DNA from: Agelaius tricolor
Taxonomy: Eukaryota > Chordata > Aves > Passeriformes > Icteridae
Assembly: GCA_023055355.1 (NCBI GenBank)
Contig: JALJCS010000051.1
Location: 1,674,001 to 1,738,000, forward strand
DNA length: 64,000 nucleotides
Direction of reading: 5' to 3'
Shown: in pieces, positions 33,674 to 46,000 of the stretch
Position numbering within the stretch: position 1 is the stretch's first letter
Layout of the letters: every line of letters begins with the position of its first letter
The notes under the pieces: generated by a model
What the model saw: the letters and a program-made list of their open reading frames with translations, nothing else
What the model was told of the DNA's origin: nothing
The model's database searches: none
Position numbers and translations under genes: made by a program

Positions 33674-35399
33674 ATGCACAGCTGAGTGGATGAACAATTA
33701 TTTGCTCTACTGATTGTGCTTTTCTTTTTTGCACTGAAGGAATGCAACATTTTCTAAATGTACTGGTCTATACTTTTTTTTTCCCGTATAGTGGTTGCTT
33801 AAACTGCTTAAAGGTGACCAAGGTCTAGTCAAGTTTCAGTGGGTTGTTATCATCTGGTTATTAAAATTATTATGGAGAGGCCTGTGAATTGAGGTGCAAA
33901 CGAGACCATATGCCAAAATCAATAGTCTGGATTTTATGTAACAGTAAATGTGAGGAAGAGAGAGAGAAAGGAAAAGAAAAAGAAGCGGGGGGGGTGGCAG
34001 GGGGAGGATGGGGGGTTGGGAAGAAGGGGAAGAAGGAGAGTGACAGAGACAGATGAAGTGAAAAACATCCCCATTCCATGGATCCCATTGGCATACCATA
34101 AAATCCTCTTCTGGTCTTCTCTGTGGTGAGGTCTGGCAAAACGTAAGACTCCAATGGATTCATGCGGATTTGGGCAAGGTGGGACCTCCCAGGTGCCTCC
34201 CTGGGGTGGGGCAAGTTGGACTCTGTCTATTGCTACTTTCAAATAATATCAAATCTTTAGCATCTGTCTGTCCTTTGAGTCTGCCATCAATTGGCTTCTG
34301 GATTTTCAGATCTGTTGTGTTACTTTGCGTGCCCTGCAGTCGTCTGGTGCAAGGCCTCAGGAATGGGTCTGGGGGCACTGTGGAGGTCTTTGATGGGAGG
34401 TTTGTGTGCAAACCTGGCCTCAGCAGACGAGTCTGTGGCTGTGACTTGCCCACCTTGAAGCCAGACAGAGCTGATTTTCAGCACAGCTGCTGGGTTTGGC
34501 TTTGTTGTGGATAGGTTTTTCTCCTCAGCCTTGTTTACTTCTCCCCAGCCCTGAGCTAATGGGACAATAGTGTCACCTTTGTCTTGTCTCAAGTTCCCTT
34601 AGGCAGCTTAACTCACAGTGCCAAGTTCCAGTCCAGAGGCATTTTCAGGGAAGGGTGGGCTTGGGTGGTCGCAGCTTCTTCATACAGTTTTGTCCCAATG
34701 GGCAGAAAGTCCTTTAGAACAATTTTTAAGCCATTAGCCATAACATTCCAGTCTCTCCCAAGTCCTGTGAGGAGCAGCTGAGAGAGCAGGGGTGCTTTGG
34801 CCTAAAGAAAAGGATGTCCACTCTAGCTATTTTAAAGTAATATTTAGGCTGCAGCTTTGTCTGTTCTAACTCTTATTAACGTTCAGATTTTGAGCTCCAG
34901 GTTTCAGTATGATCCATCTTTGAATTGCACAAGGCAGCCCTGTAGTTCAAATAAAGTCCAACTAGAGGCCTAACATACTAGCTATTTACACCAAACAAGC
35001 ACTTAGCTACTTTCAAATCATAGAAAAATTTTAGCACCAGTATATGCCTTGAATCTGCCATGAACTGGGTTCTGGATTTTCAGAGTTCCATTGTTGCTCC
35101 TTCCAGTTTTGTTGAGGCATTGTCACTCATCTGGGAGATCCTGCCTTCAAAATGGCTTCTGGATTCCCAAAGAAGAGCTCGACACCTCGTCTTTTGTCCA
35201 GGGAAAGACTGACATCTTTCACTGTAAGTACCCACTGGGCTGTGTTAAGGCTGCAAACTGCCCTGGTGTCCCTGCTCTCCCTGCCCCTGCTTAGTGCAAG
35301 CAAGAAAATGCTGTAAGTAGGTAATAAGCAGAAATATTATAGTAAGGCTACGAAACGCAAGTAATAAATGACACAATTATGAAGGTTTCTTTTTAGCTG
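33674..35399 (+). mobile_element. Probable non-coding ERV interior upstream of a polypurine tract
   Basis: Ends in a polypurine tract followed directly by an LTR start, so at least its 3' part should be retroviral interior DNA, though no gag, pol or env residues were recognised. Two stretches, about 34225-34330 and 35005-35110, are diverged direct repeats sharing GCTACTTTCAAAT, TTTAGCA and CTTCTGGATTTTCAGA-like words. Confidence 0.4.
33950..34075 (+). repeat. Polypurine stretch
   Basis: About 120 bases that are almost all A and G on the plus strand, with GAGA, GAAAG and long G runs. Such tracts can adopt triplex DNA; no function is shown. Confidence 0.8.
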
Positions 35400-35990
35400 A
35401 AAAGAGAGGGGGAATTGTGGGAATCTACAAAATTAGAGGGTTTTGGGAAAGCTGCAAAAGGCAAGCCTCAGAGACAGTAGAACTGTGATTAGAGCTAAGC
35501 AGCAGCCATGAGATAGGTCAGCAGAAAAATCATTTAAAACATAGAAAAGCAAGGACAAATAGAACAATGGTCTGTGTATTAACGCTTGTCTAGAATAACT
35601 CCCTAAGCCACAGAAAAGTTTATCTAGCAAGATATTAGGGGGGTTAAGGCTTAATAATGGAGCTCTGTGCATTGTGTTTTAAGGCTTACAAATAGGTATT
35701 GTATTCAAAATAAGCAAGCATTGTTTTAACCAAAGGTATGTGTGCTTATAGTGTTTGGATGGAACTACTGTCAATGTGCTTTTGCTTTGTGTGATTGGTC
35801 AAGAAACTTATAAAGGAAGTTGTAACATTAAGTTCTTGGTCTGCTGCCTGGGATGTGAGCTGCTGGCATCTTCCCATTGTCATAACCATGTAATGAGAGT
35901 GATGCTGGAAAATAAAACAGCTCCAGGCAGTTCCACAGCAGCCCTGTCCCATTTGTGATTTGTAAATAGCCCCTGCTGGTGTCAAGACCA
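35400..35990 (+). mobile_element. Polypurine tract and 3' LTR, family F
   Basis: AAAAGAGAGGGGGAA (35400-35414) is followed by TGTGGGAATC at 35416, the classic polypurine tract to LTR junction. Inside are a GATTGG box near 35793, TATAAA at 35809-35814 and AATAAA at 35911-35916. The right end is not sharply defined. Plus orientation. Confidence 0.75.
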
Positions 35991-36202
35991 AGCTGCCCTT
36001 GGGCACCTGAGCATGTTGGGGGGGAAGCTCAAACTCTGCCCAAAGCCCCGTGAGACAGGGCTGGTCCCAGCTGGAAGAGCTTCCAAAGCAGCTGTTCTCT
36101 CCCAGCTCCTGTGTGGGCACGGATCCAGCCCTGCAGACACAGTGTACAGCAAAGCAAGTTATCTGCTGCAGCACGTCCAGAAGAAAATGTCTCAGCACCT
36201 TT

Positions 36203-36589
36203 GTGTCCCAGATATCTTTTATGAAAAATCCTTTCCTTAGGATTTTTCCTCCTGAGAAGATGAGAAGCTTCAGGAACAAAATGTAAACAATGATTATCTG
36301 CTGCTGTGGAATGCAACAGGTGGATCTTTGATTGGCCCATGTTGGATGTTTGTAATTAATGGCCAATCACAGCCCAGCTGGCTCAGACAGAGAGTCCAGG
36401 CCAGAAGCCTTTGTTATCATTCTTTCCTATTCTATTCTTAGCTAGCCTTCTGATGAAATCCTTTCTTCTATTCTTTTAGTGTAGTTTTAATATATTATAT
36501 ATCACAAAATAATAAATCAAGCCTGCTGAACCATGGAGTCAGATCCTCATCTCTTCCCTCATCCTAAGACCCCTGTGAACACCATCACA
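36203..36589 (+). mobile_element. Solo LTR, family B, copy 3, with 6-bp target duplication
   Basis: Flanked by CCTTTG at 36197-36202 and 36590-36595, a perfect duplication. Starts TGTCCCAGATATC and ends AACACCATCACA, with AATAAATCAAG near the 3' end. Confidence 0.92.
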
Positions 36590-39500
36590 CCTTTGTTCTG
36601 CAGGATGGTGGCAATCTTCCTGTGCTGGGAATTGTCCCCTGATTTTGGTTTACCATGTGTTGATGGTATCTCTCCCAAAGGAGTTGGCTTCTCTGGAAAG
36701 CTCTGGATTGGTAGGAATCTTGAGGGCTGTACAGTTCTCAGCTGCTCCCTGGAGCCAGGGCCACAAAGGTCCCTTGGTGTCTGGAGCTCACTTGACTGAA
36801 GATGCCCCACTGCTGAGGCTCTGTCCAGGAGATCCCTCTATTTTCTTCTCTGGAGGGGTCTGTGAGCCCAGAGAGAGAAAACCCATGCTAATTAACAGAG
36901 AGAACTACAACTTGGACACATTCCTGTGCTCCTCACTCTTGGTACAACGTTCCTTTCTTGCCTCTCTTGGACTCACCCAGCAGTGCTATCTCCTTGCTGT
37001 GAGTTCTCAGTGCTGTACAGGGATGGAGTCAGGGCAGTTCTGAGAGCTCCTCCCCATTCTTTGAAAGGTCACTGCCTCAATCCAATGAACCTAAAGAGGA
37101 AACAAATGCCCAAAGAGCAGAAATCCCCAACCATGTCACATGCAATCACAGAGAAGCTGATGGGACAGAGCCATGTGGTTGGAGTATGTGTATTGCACTC
37201 TGTATTGTTAATTTATTGGTGCTAAGTATTTCAGCAAGCAACTTCCAGGGCTTCCAGGACTGTCCTGGACAATGTGACCACAAATTGTTCAGCAGTGCCA
37301 CTTGTTCAAGAAAAGCCTTTCTGAACAAGCCCAACTCTGAGGCTCTAGCTGGTTTATTTTTGCCTTTCAGCTGCTTCCCTCTAAGTTCCTGTGGCAGAAG
37401 TTTCTCAACAAGAAGAAGAAGGCCAGCACTGGTGGGAGTTTTCTACCCAGAATTGGCCCATGTGTAGACCTGGGGAAGACTGGTCCAAAGGTAGCCTTTT
37501 GCTGCTCTTCTCCTTTCTGTTTGATGGGAAGTTTGAAGAGGGTGTGTGCTTGTGACAGGCTTGCCTCCAGCAAAATGCCTCAGTGTGCAGGTCCTGTTGT
37601 CATTGCCAGCTGCTGTTAGAGGTGGGCTGGGAGTCCTGATCTGCACTAAGCCAACACAAATAAGCTCTGCTGAAGCTGCCTAAGTGTAGCTGCCATTGCT
37701 GAAACAATGGGGGGAAGGCTGGGGACACAAAGGCACAGCATTGCCATGTGCCATTCTCCTGCTGAAGGAGCCACCTCTTGCTTTGGTGTGGTCACCATCA
37801 AATGCTCGGGGTCACAGGATTCCCTCTGGAGTGGCAGCGTTGGCCTTGGAAGGCCGAGGACCTGCAGGAATTACTTCAGCTTTAACAAAACAAATTGCCT
37901 TTATGCTTTGGGCTGGAACAATGTGTTGGGACCCTGAGGGGGTGTTAGATTTTGCAGGCTGCCAGATGTACAGGGGACTGGCCCTGGGCAGAGGGGAATG
38001 GATGGGCTTTATCTGGATCAGTGCCTTCTTAGAGGTGTGTTTGAAGCTGCTTTTCTGGCAGGACTGGCTCAGTAGAAAGCACAGTCCCAACGGGTAGGTG
38101 ACTGAGGTGGGCTGTTGTTATGAATGAGGTCCCTATATGTCTAATTTAATCAACCAACATTAGAATTTAGCAGCAATTTTAATTGAGCAGCAATTTTATA
38201 TGAAATCATGCAATCAAATATAATCAAGCAGATCCAAAAGAATTTGGCAGTGGTTTGGATAAAGCATAAGCAAAACCAGTCAGGATACAGGGGGGTTTTC
38301 TCACCCTGCCTCCCATACAAAAGATAAAGAATCCAAACACAACTTCTAGACTGGATGCTAATACATATTCATCAATAATTTTCTGTCAATCTCCTCCTAT
38401 TTTTGATTCTTGAAATCTATGTCACTGTACTGCACAGTGAATGCTCTGCTTGTTTCTAAGGGGTCTTTTGGTTTTGGTGGTCGCTTCCCACGAAGGCTTC
38501 TCCTCATCATCACTGTCCTTTGAACAACCCCACAAGCTGCACATGCACCCCAAGTCTTGTAATATAGAAGCCAGCATTATATTCCAAAAAGAAGCCTTAT
38601 TATTTCATAGATACCTGGAATCATCCCAATTTTGTCCATTTCAAGGCCAATTCTTTAATTATCCTGAGGCCTATTGCCTTTTGGGATGTTACTTATCTCA
38701 AACTACATCCTGACCCTGTTTTCTCATGAACATCTGAAAACATCTGTTTTGTGACACTAATTCCATATCCTTTTCCTCTATTACTTTTTAACAAATATTT
38801 TCTAAAATATTTAAAATATAGTTACAATTGTTAGCACGAATCACATTCATCTATCACACTGTTGAGCAAGAAATTGGCAGCAAGAGCCATGTAACACACT
38901 GGTTAAGGATTGCCCAGACAAAGCAAAGGGGAGAGTTTTCTCCAAGCAATGCCTCTGCTCCAGAATCATTTGCTGTTGTTGTGTCATTCCAGAAGTGCCT
39001 CTACAATGGTATCAATAATATAGCAATACTTACAAGATAGCAATAATTACAAGAAAGCACCCATTTAAAGCACATGGAAAACAGAGATAGCAACTCTACT
39101 TTTAGCCAAGTTGCTGAGAAAATAACTGAACCTTTTCCTCATTCAGCATTGACCTCATTTGTCTTTTTCCTAACTTCTGTGTTCCTTGATTTTTGCCTTT
39201 ACCTCTGTTAGAAACACACTAACTTTTAAATACAATTAAAGGGGACAAAATCATGGAAGCAAAAGGAAACTTTTGTAACGATTCAGCTGAGCCGGGTGTT
39301 TCTTCCTCCCTCTGGAGATGAACAAACACAGCCTCGGAGAAAATGGCAATCTTTCTATCCCCTTTATACCCAGCCAGGGCTGCCCCCGTCCCCTTTCCCC
39401 TTGGATGGGTACTTGGGAACTTCCATTCTCTCAGATCTCCAGCTTTTCTGTCCCCTCCTCTCTCCCCCTGCTTCCTCTTGGTCAGGTCTTCAACCCTGTC

Positions 39501-40094
39501 CCTCTGCCAGCTCACAGCAACACCCAACAAACCCAAACGATCCAAACACAACACACAGAACCAACAACTTTCATTCTTTAACTTAATAACCTTTTGGCTT
39601 CAGCAAAATATCACCTCATCTCTCACTCCTCCTCTGGTACTGTTCTCTTCTTACTGATGCCTAAGTTCTAGATCAAAACAGATATTTGCAGTTGTGTGGG
39701 CCTCAGTTTCCCTGTCTCAGAGTAAAGGACATCCCAAAATCGTTTCCCGTGGAGTTTGATGTAAATTTGTGGGTTTTTCTTACTCCACGAGTGCTCAGGC
39801 AGTGCCCCAGAGCTCTGTGACCACATGGGCACAGGGCTGTGCTTAAGGAAAGTGCTGCCTGGCACTCTGGAGAAGGAAACCTGGAGAAATCCATGCCAGA
39901 AGAGCAGCTTGGCTTGAGGCAGCTCTGTGTGGCCCAGCAGCTGTGGATCAGCTCAGAGCAGAGGTGGGTGAGCCACTGTTTGCCCAGGTGTGCTCCCCCA
40001 GAGCCTGTACTTCACTGGGGATCAGGGCATGGGATCCTTCATGAACCTTCCTCCCAGCAGCTGAACCTCTCCCTGCTCTCTCTCGCCTCTCCAG
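36590..40094. other. Unassigned DNA upstream of the first HYDIN-like exon
   Basis: No further HYDIN exon was recognised. Contains scattered plus-strand frames (36645-37043, 37696-38097) with no known domain, an AT-rich stretch (38110-38830), and a C-rich stretch near 39360-39560 that may belong to another LTR. Upstream HYDIN exons may be absent or too diverged to see. Confidence 0.35.
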
Positions 40095-43000
40095 CTGCCG
40101 TCAGATCCCCCCAAGCAGAACTTGTTTCAGATTTCCCCACCAGAGGTGGTATTTCAGAACTTCAACACGCGTGGTGTCTCTGAAATGGCTCTGTCTCTCA
40201 CCAATGTGGGCAAGGTAAGTGCTGGGACGTGGAGCTTTCTTGGTTTCTCTGGGTCTGGACTGAAGGCACTTAAGATGGTAGTTCATGTTTGGAATCAGGT
40301 GTTTATTATTTCTTATCAGTAAAGCAGTCTCACAACCATGAGTTCAGCAGCTTTTCATTAGCAAGGCACAAAATGAATAACAATCTCTTATTACAAGGTC
40401 TTTTAAGACTAAACTATCCAGTTAAGAACTAACACTTAGATTATTTTCCCTTTTAACCCAAGAACTGATCCCAAAGAGCCTGCAATGCAGACTTTTCTGT
40501 CCTGCACAGGCAGCAGGAAGCGCTGGAGAGCCAAGATTGGCTTTAATACTGGAACCACACTGTCACTCAGTGCTGGTCATGTTTCTCCAGGCAGAAAATG
40601 CCTTTGAAGCCCATAGTGATAGGCACAGCCTGTCAGTGTTTCTGTCACTTTTGGCCAGCTGATTGCTCTCATGGTTTTATGATTCTTCCTTGCTGCTTTA
40701 CTGCCCATTTAAATTCTCTTTGCCATCTCCTTGTTTTAGGGATGGTCTTGCTGTGTTCCTTCTTTGGTTTTTCAGGTTTGCTTTTATTCCCAGTAAGGCC
40801 ACAGTGTTTGGTCTCCTCTCTTGCTGCTCTGCCTGCATGACTCTATCTCCACAACGTCCCTACCCAAACCTCATCTGCTAGAAGGGAATTTTTTCCTTCC
40901 CCCAGGACAATTTGATGCTTTGCTTTCAGGTAGCACATTCGCCCCTGGAACATGACAACTTCATGGCTGTGTGCAGGCAGAAGCCAGCAGGTTTTTTGGC
41001 CTTGTTGAATATGCAGATGACTTGGTTCAGGTGCTCTGTCTCCATCCTGCTGGTGCTGACCTGCTTGGCCCTTCCTTCCCACCAGGCACTGCCCTGCTGG
41101 CCCTGGCCAAAATGCTGGAGCCAGACAGGAGGGATTCAAGCTCAGCCTTGTGAATGATGTGCCTGTGCCTGCACAGCTGAAAGTGCTTTGGGAAAGGGGC
41201 CAGGGAAGGATGTGAGCAGGGCACGGACAGATGTCCTCTCATCCTGTTTCCACAAGTGGCAAAATCATCATTTCATGTCTTTGCTGCAGGTTCCTCAGGT
41301 GGTGAAGGTCTCCATGGAGAGCTCCCCTTACTTCCAGCTCTCGTGCTCCAGCGATGTTTTCCGTCTGGTGCCGCCGGGCGCGTCTGCCCCTGTGCGCATC
41401 CGCTTCACCCCCGGCGGGAACAAGGTGAGGCTGGAGGAGCCAAAGCACACAATGATCTCCACAGCCATTGTTTTCCCTGCACTCTGGGGATAGAGCCCAT
41501 TGCATGCTGTGAGCTGGGCTCCAGGCCCTGGGCAGGCAGCCTGCAGCAGCCAGTCACACCTTGGCACTGCTGGCAGGCGCTGCAGCCAGGCCTGACAGGC
41601 TCTGCTTCCCCTCCCTGCACATCCCTGAGCATTGCCAGGGGAAGATGCACAGGGAGCAGTGAAAATGAGGGCACTGCAGCCAGGCCTGACAGGCTCTGCT
41701 TCCCCTCCCTGCACATCCCTGAGCATTGCCAGGGGAAGATGCACAGGGAACAGTGAAAATGAGGGCACTGCAGCCAGGCCTGACAGGCTCTGCTTCCCCT
41801 CCCTGCACATCCCTGAGCATTGCCAGGGGAAGATGCACAGGGAACAGTGAAAATGAGGGCACTGCAGCCAGGCCTGACAGGCTCTGCTTGCCCTCCCTGC
41901 ACATCCCTGAGCATTCCCAAGGGAAGATGCACAGGGAGCAGTGAAAATAAGGGCACTGCAGCCAGGCCTGACAGGCTCTGCTTGCCCTCCCTGCACATCC
42001 CTGAGCATTGCCAAGGGAAGATGCACAGGGAACAGTGAAAATGACAGAGGGCTGTTGATAGATCTTTGGCCATCTCTAGGTGTGACAATGTTCACAGGGT
42101 TTCTTGGATGAGGGAAGAGATGAGGATCTGACTCCATGTTTCAGAAGGCTTGATTTATTATTTTATGATAGATATTACATTAAAACTATACTAAAAGAAT
42201 AGAAGAAAAGGTTTCATCAGAAGGCTAGCTCAGAATAGAATAGGAAGGAATGATAACAAAGGTTTGTGGCTCGGCTCTCTGTCCAAGCCAGCTGGGCTGT
42301 GATTGGCCATTAATTAGAAACAACCTACATGGACCAATCAAAGATCTACCTGTTGCATTCCACAGCAGCAGATAATCATTGTTTACATTTTGTTCCTGAG
42401 GCCTCTCAGCTTCTCAGGAGGAAAAATCCCAAGGAAAGGATTTTTCTTAAAAGATGTCTGTGACAGCTCCATGTTCCTTAGAAGGGACTTAGGAATTATT
42501 TAACATCATTGAAATTTAGAGTAAAAATTGTGGTGGCCTAGGGCATTTCTCTGGATGACCCAAGTGACAAAAGGGCTTAATGCCACTGAGATAGGTTTTG
42601 CAAAGTGCACTGGTGCCTTTAAAATGTGACACATTAGTAGAAGTTAGTGTTCATTTTAGGGTGGCAAAGGTAAATTGATGCCCTTGAAGGGTTCTAGGAA
42701 ATGGTTTTTCTTCTGCCATGGGGATGGCACTAAATGTCCTGTGCTGAGCCAGTTTCTTTTCCTGCAGGATTATTCCCACGAGCTGGTCTGTGTCACTGAC
42801 AATGAAAGGATAGTTGTGCCAATTCGGGCCATTGGTGCCCGAGCTACCCTGGACTTCCCTGCCCAGCTGGACTTCTCCAAGTGTCCGGTCAGGTACAGAA
42901 CCCAGGAGACTCCGCTGGTGCGCAATGTTGGTAACCAGGCAGCTCGGTACCAGCTGAGCACCCAGAGCTGAGGATCTGTCCTTGTGCATATCTTGGGTTG

Positions 43001-46000
43001 GAAAGACAGGAGTCTGCTAAGGAAGGCAGGAGCCTCTCCTGAAATGGAGAATGTAAACCCTCCCCACCCCTCCGAATTGCTATAAATTTTAAATTAAGGG
43101 GGCTCTCAGGCAAAAATACGGGAGCAGGAAATAACAATCCCTTAATAGGGAAAAGAAAAAAAAAAGGATAAAATCAACAATGCAGTACACTAGAACAACA
43201 CTGACAGAGTCAGAACCCAACCTGACACCCTGTGGGGTGTTGGTGGCAGTCCAATTGGAAATGTGGCTGCAGCCCTCCTGCAGTGTCAGGGGTGGTTCTG
43301 TTGGAGCAAGGGGCACCTGTAGAGAAGGATGTATTCTTCCTCTGAAGATCCAGTGGAGGAAGAAGAGGCAGCTGCTGTTCCTCTGGGGAATCCAGTGGAG
43401 AAAGCCGTGCTGGTGTCTCAAAAACCTCTGGATTCTGTCTGGGTAGCAATGCTTGGCTCCTCCCTCTGGGCGGAGCATCTCCCAATGGGATGTTATAGTT
43501 CTTATCAGTCGTGCAGTGACATTCAATAGCCTGTTATCAGCAGATGTCCCCTCCCCAGGGAGGAGTGATTGTGGTCACTCAAAGAGAGAGATAAAGCAAA
43601 CTGCCCACTTGACAAAGGTAGTCTGCCATACAGATGGTAATGGAAAAGATCTTGCATTGCAATCTGGAACACATGGCAAGAGACAATCCTGGCCCAGCCA
43701 AAGGGAGAAGGGGTGGTCATAGGGGAGGCAGAGCTCAGTCCTCAGCACCACAGCAGCGTGAGGCCTTGTCCCTGCCAGCCTGAGCCATGTGCTGGCAGGA
43801 TAATGCAGTGTGAGCAGGAGAGCTGATGCTGGCTGCTCTGCAGCTTTGGAGCTGGGCTGCTGCTCTTGGCAGGCACTGGCTCAAGGCAGTCAAGAAATGA
43901 AAGCAGTCTGCACTGGATGATAGCAATAAGATAAGGGAGATGGATAAAGAAGAACAGGGAAGTTATTCCTTAGCAAGAGAAAAGTGGTGAGTAGGTGTGC
44001 CCATAGTGGAGAAACAATGATGCTGGCTTTGTTTTTGGAGGAAAAGTGCTGCTTTTTTTCTTTTGGAAATCAAGAGGGAACCTTTCACCATCAAAGAATT
44101 GATTCTCCTCTGTCCCTCCCCCAAAGTGGTCATGGGGTGTTTGTGCATAAGCAGCTTTCTCCTGGAGCGAGGGCAGGTGTCTCTTGTTGAGATGTGCAGA
44201 GCAGAGCCAGGGGCAGTCCTGTGAATACAACACAAGGCCCAGGTCACTGCTCCTTGATTTGGAACCAAAAGGCAGAGTGGGCACTGATTGGTATCAACCA
44301 TGAAATCAACTGGTGAGTGTTGTGCAGCTTCAAGTGCTGATTTCAGTGGATGTTGGTGGCTTTTGGAGTGTGTCTGCTGAGTTCAAGGCCAGGTGAGGTG
44401 CTGTGCTAGATTCAGGACTGCCTTGTTTGCTTGTTGAAGCTCTTGCTCTTGGCTGTGCCAGCTGGGGCACTGCTGACAAGCTGGTCCTTTCCTCTAGGAT
44501 TCATCTGTCCCCTGGGTAGAACTGTTGCTGCTCTTTCCAGAGGATGTTTGGGAATGCCCTGGATTTGTGTCTCAGAACTGTGTCTGTAATGATTGGGTGG
44601 GTCAAACTCTCCTGGGAAAGCTCCTCCATGGGAACAGCAGTTGCAGCTAAGAAGGAGCAAAGCAGGGAACCTGTGGCTGGAAAGGCTGGTTACAGAAGTT
44701 TGTGGGGACACCTTGATGTCCATCCCATTGCAGCTGGGGAAACTGAGGCACGGAGCCCTGTCTGGGTGTGTGTTCAGGGTCCTTCATGGGACCCCCAGCA
44801 AGCCAGGGGCTTCTCCTGCCTGCCCATCAGTGGCTGTTGGCTGCTGGCCACTTGGCTTGAGCTGCCTCCTGTGCACAGGGCCCTGTGCTGAGCACACGGT
44901 GCTGTGTTGGTTGGAAACCCAGGGTGCCCTGAGCCCAGGTTTTGTGCCCCGAGCCACGACAGCCGGACCTTTGCAATGCCTTTAACCGAGCCCTTTCCTG
45001 CTCTGTCCTCGGCCTCCAGGGGCAGCGTCACTGGACCGAATTTACACTTCGACCTCCCTGAGCTCGACTTCGGGGACATCTCCTTTGGTGAGTGTTGCCT
45101 GGGCTGGGACACAGCGTCAGGGATCTGTGCCTTCCAACAGAAAAGCATCCCTCACTCCTGGTCTGCCCCAGCAGCCTCTTCAGGCTGTCAACTGCAGGGC
45201 TGCTGCTGCTGCTGCCTCAGGGGGCATTTTGCCATTGTGAGATCCAATAGAAGCAAGGAAGAGAAAGTCGGTATTTTCTGGTGTCTCTGTGCTGCTTGAA
45301 AAGACAGATGTCTGCCATGGAAGGTGGGAATCTTCCTGCAATGGAAAGATGAGCCATTCCCTCCAAATTATTATCCCTTTGAAATGACAGGGCTCCCAGG
45401 CAAAACTATGGGAAAAGGAATAACAGTTCTTTCCTAGACTATCTCAGGAGAGCACAGACAAGAAGGCAAGAACAGACGTTTCCCAGGGGCCAAGTCCCGT
45501 TTTTCCCCTTTGGTGGAGTTGTGGTCACAGCAGGAGGAGCTGTGGGCTCTGGCAGGGCAGGGATCCCCTCCCAGCCGGTGCGGGAAGGGAAGGGAAGGGA
45601 AAGAGGAAATGCTCCTTTTGCAGAGCCCCAAAGGGCAGGGGGATGTGGGCAGTGCCCAGCAGCAGCAGGCAGGAGCGGGGCAGGCAGGCAGGGCCGATGG
45701 CAGCGCTGAGCTGCAGCCAGGGCAGTCCCGGGCCAAGCACACAACCTCCCGCAGCAGCAGCGGCCGAGCTGCGATCCCCAGCGGGAGGAAGGGAAGCTCC
45801 GCTCCCTGCCCAGCCTCAGCTCCCACTGCACAGCCGCCCACGGCATCACGCCACAACTCCCAAAAACCCCAGCGGAAAAGCCCAGCCCAGGGCCAAAACC
45901 CCCCAAAACCCCTATCCCCCTTCCCAGACCAAGGGCAACATTCACTGCCAAGCCTAAACCCAGGACAATGAAATTTATGAACTTCTGATGGAAACTCATT

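Noticed and set aside
33950..34075. Purine run as a retroviral polypurine tract
   Set aside because: Too long and not followed by a TG-started LTR; the real junction is at 35400-35416.
41328..42137. Minus-strand frame of 269 codons with internal repeats
   Set aside because: Produced by the 94-bp minisatellite; the unit is not a multiple of three and successive units appear in shifting frames.
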